From assembly GCA_030596915.1 (NCBI GenBank), contig JAUVSX010000057.1, positions 1 to 10,746 on the forward strand: a stretch of 10,746 bases of DNA. Direction: 5' to 3'. Shown here piece after piece: positions 1 to 5,783 of this stretch. The notes below the pieces were generated by a model, which ran no database searches, was not told the DNA's origin, and saw only the letters and a program-made list of their open reading frames with translations. Origin of the DNA: Chloroflexota bacterium. Lineage in GTDB: Bacteria; Chloroflexota; Anaerolineae; B4-G1. The stretch's first letter is position 1; the number at the start of each line of letters is the position of its first letter. The translations under genes were made by a program, and so were the position numbers.

Positions 1-1
1 A

Positions 2-421
2 GTCGGTTTCGCCAAGGCGGTTGAGCTGGCCACGCCGGAGGAGGCCGTTCGACTCCAGGGGATGCGCGAGCGGCTGACCGATCGTCTGCTCGAAATTCCT
101 CACACGCGTGTCAACGGCCACCCGACCTTGAGACTGCCTCACAACGCCAACCTCTCATTCCGCTTCGTCGAGGGGGAGTCGCTGTTGTTGCATCTAGACA
201 TGCGCGGCTACGCCGTCAGCACCGGGTCTGCCTGTTTCAGCCGCTCGCTGGAGGCCAGTCACGTCATAATGGGGATTGGGGGCAATCACGAGCGCGCGCA
301 CGGATCAGTTCGCCTCACCGTTGGCCGATTCAATGACGACAGCGATGTGGACGGTATCGCAGAAGCGCTAGCGGAGGTTGTCGCGGAGCTGCGGCGTATC
401 AGCCCGCTGGGAAAAGGATAG
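2..421 (+). CDS. Cysteine desulfurase, class I (NifS/IscS type), C-terminal part only
   Basis: This is the last 139 residues of a pyridoxal-phosphate cysteine desulfurase, which removes sulfur from cysteine and carries it as a persulfide to the Fe-S scaffold and sulfurtransferases. The frame is open to the left edge, so the N-terminal two thirds, including the PLP lysine, lie outside the window; family members are about 390-400 residues. The diagnostic catalytic loop STGSACFSRSLEASHV is present, with the persulfide cysteine codon at 233-235. It is followed by the family signature HERAHGSVRLTVGRFN. The residue after the catalytic cysteine is Phe, where many members have Ser or Thr. The IscU-like scaffold starts 27 bases downstream in the same direction, the usual sulfur donor/scaffold pairing. 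An internal ATG at 62 is not the start, because homology-like sequence continues upstream of it. Confidence 0.93.
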   Translation, partial: VGFAKAVELATPEEAVRLQGMRERLTDRLLEIPHTRVNGHPTLRLPHNANLSFRFVEGESLLLHLDMRGYAVSTGSACFSRSLEASHVIMGIGGNHERAHGSVRLTVGRFNDDSDVDGIAEALAEVVAELRRISPLGKG

Positions 422-432
422 GTCGTAACAGC

Positions 433-443
433 AGGAGGAGGTG
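433..443 (+). promoter_or_regulatory. Ribosome binding site of the scaffold gene
   Basis: AGGAGGAGGTG lies just upstream of the ATG at 449 and supports that start. A shorter start is unnecessary because the N-terminus already matches the IscU family. Confidence 0.75.
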
Positions 444-448
444 GCACA

Positions 449-1084
449 ATGCCATTACCGTATAGTGAGCTAGTGATGGAGCACTTCAAGCACCCGCAGA
501 ACGTGGGCCGCATCGAGGATGCCGATGCCAAGGCTACGGAGGGCAGCCCGGCCTGCGGAGACATGGTGTGCGTGTATCTCAAAGTCGATTCGGAGACCCA
601 ACGGATTGAGGACATCAAGTTCGAGTCGTATGGGTGTGCGTCCAACATCGCGACGGGATCCATCATCACGGAGTTGGCCAAGGGGAAGACGCTGGAGGAG
701 GCGAAGGAGCTTACGTGGAAACAGGCGTCCGATGCGCTCGGTGGACTGCCGCCGATCAAGACCCACTGCTCTGTGCTGGCCATCGACGGGCTACGCGCTG
801 CGATCGAGAACTACGAGGAGCGGCACGGCCTGGTCACGGAGAGGGTGCCCACGACGATCGATGTGGTGCGCAAGCGACTCAAGAGGGTGATGAACCCGGT
901 CGTGGGGCTCGACCTGGTGCGGACCAAACTGGTTACAGACATCGAGCTTTCAAATGGGTCGGTGCGCGTGGCTCTCGACCTGCCGGCCGATCATCAGTTC
1001 GCCAACAACATGCGCGAAGAGATTGTTGAGAAGATCGAGCCGTTGTGGGACGTCGACGAAGTAGTGGTCGAGTTTACTGACTGA
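449..1084 (+). CDS. iscU: IscU/NifU-type Fe-S scaffold fused to a C-terminal DUF59/MIP18-like domain
   Basis: The protein has 211 residues. Residues 1-128 form an IscU-type scaffold, on which [2Fe-2S] clusters are built from sulfur supplied by the desulfurase encoded just upstream. The cluster ligands are visible: C36 in SPACGDM with D38, C63 in YGCASNIATG, and H106-C107 in KTHCSVLA. Typical IscU is about 130 residues, so the extra 80 are notable. Residues about 131-211 (VRKRLKRVMNPVVGLDLV through EPLWDVDEVVVEF) match the pattern of the DUF59/MIP18 (PaaD, SufT, ApbC N-terminal) fold, associated with Fe-S maturation. The usual cysteine-bearing TPACP-type turn is replaced by LPADHQF, so this domain has no cysteine. 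The C-terminus is not an Nfu domain because it lacks CxxC. The TusA gene follows after 12 bases, its ribosome binding site overlapping this stop codon. Confidence 0.92.
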   Translation: MPLPYSELVMEHFKHPQNVGRIEDADAKATEGSPACGDMVCVYLKVDSETQRIEDIKFESYGCASNIATGSIITELAKGKTLEEAKELTWKQASDALGGLPPIKTHCSVLAIDGLRAAIENYEERHGLVTERVPTTIDVVRKRLKRVMNPVVGLDLVRTKLVTDIELSNGSVRVALDLPADHQFANNMREEIVEKIEPLWDVDEVVVEFTD

Positions 1085-1096
1085 GGAGGCAATGGG

Positions 1097-1360
1097 ATGA
1101 CTGAGATCAAGGTGGACGTCAACGAGGCAGCCTGCCCACTAGGCGAGATTCGGGTGGACTGCAAGGGGCAAACGTGCCCGGTGCCCCTTGTCGAGACCCG
1201 CAAGGCGCTACGGCGCGCCAAGCCGGGCGACATCGTCATCGTGACTGGCACGCATCCCTCATCTATGAAGGAGATTCCGATGGCCGTCGAGGCCTTGGGT
1301 CTCGAACTGGTCAGCGTTGAGGGCGTGGAGAGAGACTGGACGATCCGAATCCGGCGCTAG
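1097..1360 (+). CDS. tusA: TusA/SirA-family sulfurtransferase
   Basis: This 87-residue protein belongs to the TusA family of small cytoplasmic carriers that accept persulfide sulfur from a cysteine desulfurase and pass it to DsrE-type proteins, tRNA thiolation, molybdenum cofactor or Fe-S pathways. The signature CKGQTCPVPLVETRKAL contains the active CPxP cysteine at residue 27. The fold ends with the expected strand GVERDWTIRIRR. Two further cysteines, C13 and C22, lie in a short N-terminal extension (AACPLGEIRVDC) not found in minimal TusA, so a disulfide or extra relay step is possible; this is inference. An ATG at 1092 runs into a stop at once, so the ATG at 1097 is the start, with GAGGAGG at 1083-1089 as its binding site. 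It sits between the scaffold and a DsrE2-like gene, which supports a sulfur relay role. Confidence 0.9.
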   Translation: MTEIKVDVNEAACPLGEIRVDCKGQTCPVPLVETRKALRRAKPGDIVIVTGTHPSSMKEIPMAVEALGLELVSVEGVERDWTIRIRR

Positions 1361-1370
1361 GGGAGGCGAG

Positions 1371-1790
1371 ATGGCGGACAAGGTGACGATCGTCGCCCAC
1401 AGCGGCGATATGGACAAACTCTACAGCGCTCTGATCATCGCCAACGGCGCGCTCTCGATGGGCGCGGAGGCCTCGATCTGCGGCACCTTCGGGGGTCTCG
1501 AGCGCCTCAAGAAGGGCGGCCTGGAGAAGGGACCGCTCTCGAAGATGCATATGCTGGGCTTGGGGAAGTGGATGATCAGGCGGCGCATGAGGAAGCAGAA
1601 CGTCGCCTCCCTCGAGCGCATGATCCAGGACTTCAAGGAGTTGGGCGGCAAGATCTTGGCCTGCGATATGACGATGGACATCATGGGCATCAGCGCGGAA
1701 GATCTGCGCCAGGACCTGATCGAGGAGTATTGCAGCGTGGGAACCTATTGGATGGAGGCCCGCGGATCCGGGGTTACGCTATTCATCTAG
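1371..1790 (+). CDS. DsrE2-like (DsrE/DsrF family) sulfur-relay protein
   Basis: The 139-residue protein starts with a DsrE-type strand and loop (MADKVTIVAHSGDMDK) and has the DsrE2-type core: a conserved helix with SKMHMLGLGKWM at 58-68, then KILACDMTMDIMGIS at 94-108 containing the conserved cysteine C98. A second cysteine, C37, lies in SICGTFGGLERL. Family knowledge: DsrE-like proteins receive or donate persulfide sulfur with TusA and occur in sulfur oxidation and thiolation clusters. The exact acceptor here is unknown. GGGAGG at 1361-1366 is placed correctly for the ATG at 1371; an in-frame upstream extension to 1317 would overlap the TusA gene and lacks such a site. This appears to be the last gene of the sulfur operon, only 10 bases after the TusA gene. 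Confidence 0.82.
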   Translation: MADKVTIVAHSGDMDKLYSALIIANGALSMGAEASICGTFGGLERLKKGGLEKGPLSKMHMLGLGKWMIRRRMRKQNVASLERMIQDFKELGGKILACDMTMDIMGISAEDLRQDLIEEYCSVGTYWMEARGSGVTLFI

Positions 1791-2178
1791 GAGAGAAAGT
1801 CGAGGGGCCAGTGGACCAGTTGCACGGATGGTCCGTGTCTCTGGTGCGTGCTTTGGACGGTCCCTCTATTGGACGTCAGGGACCTGGTGAAAGGCACTAG
1901 CCTGCATCAAGACGGCCGCCCCGCGCGGTTGGCAGTGGGCCGGCCGTCCACGCTGCCACACCCTCACGTGTGCTCAGGGTTGCGTGCGCGGGTGTCCGGG
2001 CGGTACGTGCACCTTCTTCGCCGCGCCTTTCCGACCGCGATCGATCCAGACCTCACGCCACTGTTCGGGTTGTCTCGGGAATAGCCTGCCCTGCAGCGGA
2101 ATCACCCTCAGCCACCTCTCGGAACCGCGTGACACTGAGGCCCCTCCCACCAAGGATCTGTGCACCGCTCAACCAGCT
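1791..2178 (+). other. Non-coding stretch with three hairpins after the sulfur operon
   Basis: No open frame here has family-like sequence or a ribosome binding site. I see three hairpins in a row: GGACCA/TGGTCC at 1813-1818 and 1829-1834; GGTCCCT/AGGGACC at 1859-1865 and 1878-1884; and GACGGCC plus GCCC at 1911-1921 pairing with 1937-1948 with one bulged C. None is followed by a T run. They may end the operon transcript or protect its 3' end. From about 1950 to 2178 I recognise nothing. Confidence 0.5.
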
Positions 2179-2206
2179 TTGTCCCTGTCGGCCTTGCCGG
2201 TATACT
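2179..2206 (+). promoter_or_regulatory. Probable sigma-70 promoter of the UroD-like methyltransferase
   Basis: TTGTCC at 2179-2184 (4 of 6 to consensus), a 16-base spacer and TATACT at 2201-2206 (5 of 6) lie about 30 bases before the start codon. This gives a short leader with no room for a riboswitch. Confidence 0.55.
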
Positions 2207-2220
2207 GGTCGCCACTCCCC

Positions 2221-2229
2221 GGAGGTGAT
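2221..2229 (+). promoter_or_regulatory. Ribosome binding site, fully complementary to anti-Shine-Dalgarno
   Basis: GGAGGTGAT matches the complement of the 16S rRNA 3' end over nine bases and fixes the ATG at 2235 as start. It suggests high translation. Confidence 0.8.
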
Positions 2230-2234
2230 CCACC

Positions 2235-3500
2235 ATGTTGACCGGCTCCCGTTGGCCGCTACGACGGTCTGATCGTGATATCCTGCGTGCGCTCGCCGAG
2301 CGCAAACGGGCTATGGCCGCCGACCCCATCATGGAGGAGAGGCGCCAGCTTTGGCTTCGCCACGCGTCCCTCGCGGGTGACCGGCCGATGATACTGGCTG
2401 AGACCCAAGGCGTCCTCGACGAGGTGGTGCCCGTGTCCGACCTGGAGTGCAAGGAAGATTGGGCCAGGGAGCTGGAGCGCCAACTTCGGGCACTGGTCTT
2501 CCAGCACGAAGTGGTGAGGGATGACTACGTCGTCGAGCCGTGGATCAACTGCAACTGGTTCGTGACGTTGGGGAACTACGGCGTCGCGGTTGACAAGCTA
2601 CGGGGCGATAACGCCGGCAGGATGAGCAGCTACATCTGGGATCCTCCGGTCAGGGACCTGGACAGGGACCTGGAGCAACTCAGCCATCGCACCCCGTCCG
2701 TCGATCGCGGTCGCACGTTGGCCTGGAAGGAGCTGCTGGAGGAGATCTTCGACGGCATCTTGCCCGTTCGCATCCGCGGCTCGTTCTACTGGACGATGGG
2801 TCTGACCTGGCGAGCCATTGAGCTGATTGGTCTGGAGCAGTTGATGCTCGCGATGGTCGACAACCCTGCGGGGCTACACCGGTTGATGGCGTTCCTGCGT
2901 GATGACCATCACGCCCTCATCGACTGGCTCGAGAGTGAGGGCTTGTACTCCCTGAACAATGAGAATGACTACGTCGGATCCGGGACCGTGGGCTATACGG
3001 CAGAGCTGCCACACGAGGGGTTTCAGTCCGACGGGGCGGTGCGCGCCCGAGATCTGTGGGTGCTCTCCGAGTCGCAAGAGACGGTTGGCGTCTCGCCCGG
3101 GATGTTCGAGGAGTTCGTCCTCCAGTACCAGCTCCCGCTGATTGAGCGGTTTGGCCTGTGCTACTACGGGTGCTGCGAGCCCGTGCATCTGCGCTGGCCG
3201 ATTCTGCAGCACATCCCTAACCTGCGCCGCGTGTCCGTGTCGCCCTGGTGTGACCAGGCGTACATGGCGCAGCACTTGGGACGAGAAACCATCTTCTGCC
3301 GCAAACCTCACCCCGGGCTGGTAAGCACCGCGTCGTGGGACGAAGATGCCATCAGGGAGGACCTGCGCCAGACTGCGACTCTCGCCAAAGACTGCAACCT
3401 GGAGATCGTGCTGAAGGACGTGCACACACTCGCGAACCAGCCCGAGCGGCTCGGACGTTGGGTGGCGTTGGCACGCGAAGCCTGCAACGCAAACGGGTGA
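2235..3500 (+). CDS. UroD/MtaA-like methyltransferase, probable substrate:corrinoid component
   Basis: This 421-residue protein resembles the uroporphyrinogen-decarboxylase-like (URO-D/MtaA) proteins of anaerobes, which act as methyltransferases rather than heme enzymes. Recognisable C-terminal features are SESQETVGVSPGMFEEF (278-294), YYGCCEPVHLRWPIL (310-324) and RRVSVSPWCD (331-340), followed by CRKPHP (355-360) and LKDVHTL (393-399). C313, C314, E315, H318 and C355 are candidate zinc or substrate ligands. Zinc use in this fold is family knowledge; the specific ligands here are inference. True UroD is about 350 residues and has a different N-terminal arginine-rich motif, absent here. Downstream genes supply a methyltetrahydrofolate methyltransferase and a corrinoid protein, so this is the likely enzyme that demethylates a substrate (for example a methoxylated aromatic or methylamine-like compound). 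The substrate cannot be read from sequence. It has its own promoter and no close upstream neighbour. Confidence 0.8.
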   Translation: MLTGSRWPLRRSDRDILRALAERKRAMAADPIMEERRQLWLRHASLAGDRPMILAETQGVLDEVVPVSDLECKEDWARELERQLRALVFQHEVVRDDYVVEPWINCNWFVTLGNYGVAVDKLRGDNAGRMSSYIWDPPVRDLDRDLEQLSHRTPSVDRGRTLAWKELLEEIFDGILPVRIRGSFYWTMGLTWRAIELIGLEQLMLAMVDNPAGLHRLMAFLRDDHHALIDWLESEGLYSLNNENDYVGSGTVGYTAELPHEGFQSDGAVRARDLWVLSESQETVGVSPGMFEEFVLQYQLPLIERFGLCYYGCCEPVHLRWPILQHIPNLRRVSVSPWCDQAYMAQHLGRETIFCRKPHPGLVSTASWDEDAIREDLRQTATLAKDCNLEIVLKDVHTLANQPERLGRWVALAREACNANG

Positions 3501-3675
3501 GCATCGCTCTTGCTCGGTGTGTGTTCCAGTTTGGGGATGATACTCGGCCGGTCCACACGTATGGCTGTCGATTCGCGTGCATCTTCAGGGACTGGGCGAC
3601 GCAGGGTCGCAGCGCGGCGCAGGATCACCGGTTCGCACTCGGTACTGGCCCGAAGGCGGAAATGCACCGCTCTGC
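3501..3675 (+). other. Non-coding stretch downstream of the UroD-like gene
   Basis: No gene is visible. The stretch holds one copy of the 49-base dispersed repeat (3522-3570, listed separately). No U-tract terminator for the upstream gene is apparent. Confidence 0.45.
3522..3570 (+). repeat. 49-base dispersed repeat, copy 1
   Basis: This stretch, beginning TGTTCCAGTTTGGGG, matches the reverse complement of 7017-7065 at 39 of 49 positions without gaps. The first 15 bases are identical. It lies 22 bases after the stop of the UroD-like gene. Differences are spread over codon positions in every frame, so it does not look coding. Confidence 0.7.
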
Positions 3676-3704
3676 TTGACAAGTCCCATGAGGGCATGTA
3701 TAAT
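3676..3704 (+). promoter_or_regulatory. Perfect-consensus sigma-70 promoter upstream of the methyltransferase-2 gene
   Basis: TTGACA at 3676-3681, a 17-base spacer and TATAAT at 3699-3704 match the sigma-70 consensus at all twelve positions, which is striking in GC-rich DNA. Transcription should start near 3711, giving a leader of about 290 bases before the GTG at 4003. Confidence 0.85.
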
Positions 3705-3766
3705 GGCAATCGTCACTCTGAGGGCGCTGCCCAAGCGGCAACGAGCCACCACCTTTAATCGGGAAT

Positions 3767-3838
3767 CGGACAGGGACCTAGCGGTCGGCAAGCGGCGATG
3801 CCGGAATCGTCTGCGCGACCTGCTCCCTGTCCGTGTTT
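3767..3838 (+). terminator. Large hairpin with short T-rich tail in the leader (attenuator or sRNA terminator)
   Basis: CGGACAGGGA at 3767-3776 pairs perfectly with TCCCTGTCCG at 3824-3833. The enclosed 47 bases contain GGTCG/CGACC (3783-3787, 3816-3820) and CGAT/ATCG (3796-3799, 3805-3808), so the arm is nearly continuous. TGTTTTG follows. Between promoter and gene it would stop transcripts after about 130 bases unless relieved. Confidence 0.6.
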
Positions 3839-3888
3839 TGTACACCGCACGTGTCCTGCGATGATGGCGCGCTAGTTCCGGCCCAATG

Positions 3889-3912
3889 CCTGGCCCAACA
3901 GCTTGGGTCAGG
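3889..3912 (+). other. Second leader hairpin
   Basis: CCTGGCCCAA at 3889-3898 pairs with TTGGGTCAGG at 3903-3912 around the loop CAGC, with one G-U pair. No T run follows, so it is more likely a structural or processing element than a terminator. Confidence 0.5.
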
Positions 3913-4002
3913 GGTGGCTTGAGGGGCGTCCAGCGGTCGAGCTGTCTGCATAATGTGAACTGCGCGTCCGTGTTATGAACGATCGTGAACGAGGAGGAGT
4001 GT

Positions 4003-4872
4003 GTGGAGACGATCCTACAGAGCGCTCGCGGCACCGTCGTGATCGGCCCTGACAGGCCCACCGTCCTGATTGGCGAGCGCATCAACCCTACCGGCAAGAA
4101 AAGGCTGGCATCTGCGCTGGCCGAGGGCAACCTGGAGGTCGTGCGGGCTGAGGCGTTGGCTCAGGTGGAAGCCGGCGCCGACGTGCTGGACGTGAACGTT
4201 GGCGCCGCCGGCGTCGACGAGCTGGAGGTCCTGCCCAGGGCGGTGCGGTTGGTGATGGAGACCGTCGACGTGCCGGTGTGCATCGACACTGCCAATGTGC
4301 AGGCACTGAGGGCAGCTCTTGCTATGCATCAGGAACTGGCGCCAGAGGGCAAGCCGCTCGTCAATTCGGTCAATGGCGAGGAGGGTCGTCTGGCGGCGGT
4401 GCTGCCTCTGGTGGCAGAGTATGGCGCTGCTGTGATCGGGTTGACGATGGATGACAACGGCATCCCCGGAACTGCCGAGGAACGTCTTGCGATTGCCCGT
4501 ATGATCGTCCAGCGTGCCGAAGCAGCGGGTATCCCCCGCGAGGACGTTGTTGTTGACTGCCTTTCGCTCACGGTTGGGGCCGAGACGCAGGCAGCCATAG
4601 TCACGCTCGACGCGATTCGAATGGTGCGTGCGGAACTCGGGGCCAACATGACGCTTGGGGCCAGCAATGTCTCCTTCGGTCTGCCGGCGCGGGAGGTGGT
4701 CAACTGGGCCTTCCTCGCGATGGTCATCCAGGTTGGCGTCAACTGCCCCATCGTGGATGCGGCGAAGGTGCGTCCGGCGATCCTGGCAGCGGATCTGCTG
4801 TTGGCCCGCGACGAGTACGCGATGCGCTATATCAAGGACCACAGGAGGCGAGCGAAGCAGACGGCACAATAG
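4003..4872 (+). CDS. Methyltetrahydrofolate:corrinoid methyltransferase (AcsE/MtvA/MtrH type)
   Basis: This 289-residue protein is a pterin-binding TIM-barrel enzyme that moves a methyl group between tetrahydrofolate and a corrinoid protein in the cytoplasm. Signatures are GERINPTGKK (24-33), DVLDVNVGAAG (60-70), NSVNGEEGR (121-129), DCLSLTVGAE (185-194) and LGASNVSFGLPAREVVNWAFL (218-238). These correspond to the pterin-binding Asp/Asn and the ASN loop of AcsE-type enzymes, and the length is close to AcsE (about 260-270). I chose GTG at 4003 because GAGGAGGAG (3991-3999) sits directly before it. An in-frame GTG at 3985 would add six residues (VNEEEC) but has no binding site. The corrinoid protein gene follows 125 bases later, and a strong promoter with a structured leader precedes it. 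In an O-demethylase-like system this is component methyltransferase II. Confidence 0.9.
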   Translation: METILQSARGTVVIGPDRPTVLIGERINPTGKKRLASALAEGNLEVVRAEALAQVEAGADVLDVNVGAAGVDELEVLPRAVRLVMETVDVPVCIDTANVQALRAALAMHQELAPEGKPLVNSVNGEEGRLAAVLPLVAEYGAAVIGLTMDDNGIPGTAEERLAIARMIVQRAEAAGIPREDVVVDCLSLTVGAETQAAIVTLDAIRMVRAELGANMTLGASNVSFGLPAREVVNWAFLAMVIQVGVNCPIVDAAKVRPAILAADLLLARDEYAMRYIKDHRRRAKQTAQ

Positions 4873-4980
4873 CAGGGATGATCACGGGAGTGGGTCGGAT
4901 CCACAGTCTGGGATCGGCGGTGAAGGGGTGTCCGGGATAGCCGAACTTGGCGCCAGGACGCTCACTGCACCAATTACACC

Positions 4981-4988
4981 TAGGAGGT
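4981..4988 (+). promoter_or_regulatory. Ribosome binding site of the corrinoid protein gene
   Basis: TAGGAGGT, nine bases before the ATG at 4998, selects that start over a longer in-frame TTG at 4947 with unrelated sequence. Confidence 0.75.
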
Positions 4989-4997
4989 CAGAGAAAG

Positions 4998-5633
4998 ATG
5001 TCAGACACATTGCAACTGCTTTCCGAGAAACTGTACGACGGGAACGCACCGGAGACCGCCGCGCTTGTCCAGCAGGCCCTCGACGAGGGTATGGGCCCAG
5101 GCGAGGTCCTCACCGGAGGACTCGTCGTCGGAATGGACGCCGTCGGCCGAGACTTCAAGGCCGGCGAGCTTTTCGTACCTGAGGTGCTCATTGCAGCTCG
5201 GGCGATGCACGCGGGGATGGACATCCTCAAGCCGTTGCTTGCCGAGGCCGATGTACCGAGCGCCGGCAAGTACGCTGTTGGCACGGTCAAGGGCGACCTG
5301 CACGACATCGGCACGAACTTGGTCCGCATGATGATCGAGGGCGGCGGTTTTGAGGTCATCGATCTGGGTGTGGACGTGAGCCCTCAGGGCTTCGTCGATG
5401 CTGTGCGCGAGAATCAACCCGACATCATCGGCCTGAGCGCGCTACTGACGACGACGATGACGAACATGAAGGGCGTTATCGAGGCGCTGGAAGAGGCCGG
5501 CCTGCGCGGTTCGGTCAAGATTATGATCGGCGGCGCGCCTGTGACCGACGCCTACGCCAAAGAGATTGGCGCCGACGGCTACGCGGCCGACGCCGCGACG
5601 GCCGTGGACGTCGCGCGCGAGCTGATGGGCTAG
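4998..5633 (+). CDS. Corrinoid (B12-binding) methyl-carrier protein, MtaC/MtvC-like
   Basis: This 211-residue protein has the two-domain build of methyl-carrier corrinoid proteins. Residues 1-88 are the helical cap domain (methionine-synthase B12-binding 1 type, with GGLVVGMDAVGRDFKAGELFVPEVL at 40-64 in part). Residues 91-211 are the Rossmann-like cobalamin domain. The lower-axial-ligand motif is GDLHDIGTNLV (99-109), with D100, H102 and G105 forming DxHxxG. The SxL motif follows at SALLTT (147-152) and the GG motif at MIGGAPVT (176-183). It is the shuttle between the UroD-like enzyme and the tetrahydrofolate methyltransferase encoded upstream. Length is normal for the family (about 210-220). 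It probably shares a transcript with the gene before it. No reductive activase needed to rescue Co(II) is encoded in the window. Confidence 0.93.
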   Translation: MSDTLQLLSEKLYDGNAPETAALVQQALDEGMGPGEVLTGGLVVGMDAVGRDFKAGELFVPEVLIAARAMHAGMDILKPLLAEADVPSAGKYAVGTVKGDLHDIGTNLVRMMIEGGGFEVIDLGVDVSPQGFVDAVRENQPDIIGLSALLTTTMTNMKGVIEALEEAGLRGSVKIMIGGAPVTDAYAKEIGADGYAADAATAVDVARELMG

Positions 5634-5667
5634 GTCAGAACTTAGAGGTTTCCGATTAGGACGAAGG

Positions 5668-5703
5668 AGCGGGACGAGCCAAGCATCCTTGGCTCGTCCC
5701 GCT
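5668..5703. terminator. Perfect 16-bp hairpin between convergent genes
   Basis: AGCGGGACGAGCCAAG (5668-5683) pairs exactly with 5688-5703 around the loop CATC. There is no T run on either side, so if it terminates it is by hairpin strength or with Rho, or it acts as a 3' stabiliser. It lies 35 bases after the corrinoid gene stop. Confidence 0.65.
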
Positions 5704-5710
5704 GATCCCG

Positions 5711-5731
5711 TCCCCCGCGCATGGCGGGGGA
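5711..5731. terminator. Second hairpin of the convergent region
   Basis: TCCCCCGC (5711-5718) pairs perfectly with GCGGGGGA (5724-5731) across a 5-base loop. It sits between the 16-bp hairpin and the peptidase 3' end and could serve both strands. Confidence 0.5.
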
Positions 5732-5755
5732 TGCGAGCCTCCGTCTGTCCTGGGT

Positions 5756-5783
5756 GCGGGGCTGACTACGCGGTCAGCCCCGC
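5756..5783. terminator. Third hairpin, covering the peptidase stop codon
   Basis: GCGGGGCTGAC (5756-5766) pairs with GTCAGCCCCGC (5773-5783), a perfect 11-bp stem with a 6-base loop. The peptidase stop codon (5766-5768, reverse strand) is inside it, so in that mRNA the hairpin covers the last codons. Confidence 0.5.

Noticed and set aside
2235..3500. True uroporphyrinogen decarboxylase of heme synthesis
   Set aside because: Length, the missing N-terminal substrate-binding arginine motif and the neighbouring corrinoid and methyltetrahydrofolate genes point to the methyltransferase branch.
3717..3750. Resemblance of GAGGGCGCTGCCC to the SAH riboswitch core
   Set aside because: The matching 3' GCGCTC strand for the SAH pseudoknot is absent downstream, so only a short word is shared.
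3949..3954. CATAAT as a second promoter just before the methyltransferase II gene
   Set aside because: No acceptable -35 element at 16-18 bases; the nearest TTGAGG is 24 bases away.
4015..4869. 284-residue open frame antisense to the methyltransferase II gene
   Set aside because: It is a shadow of codon bias in a GC-rich gene: no ribosome binding site, no family features, and the sense strand has clear motifs.
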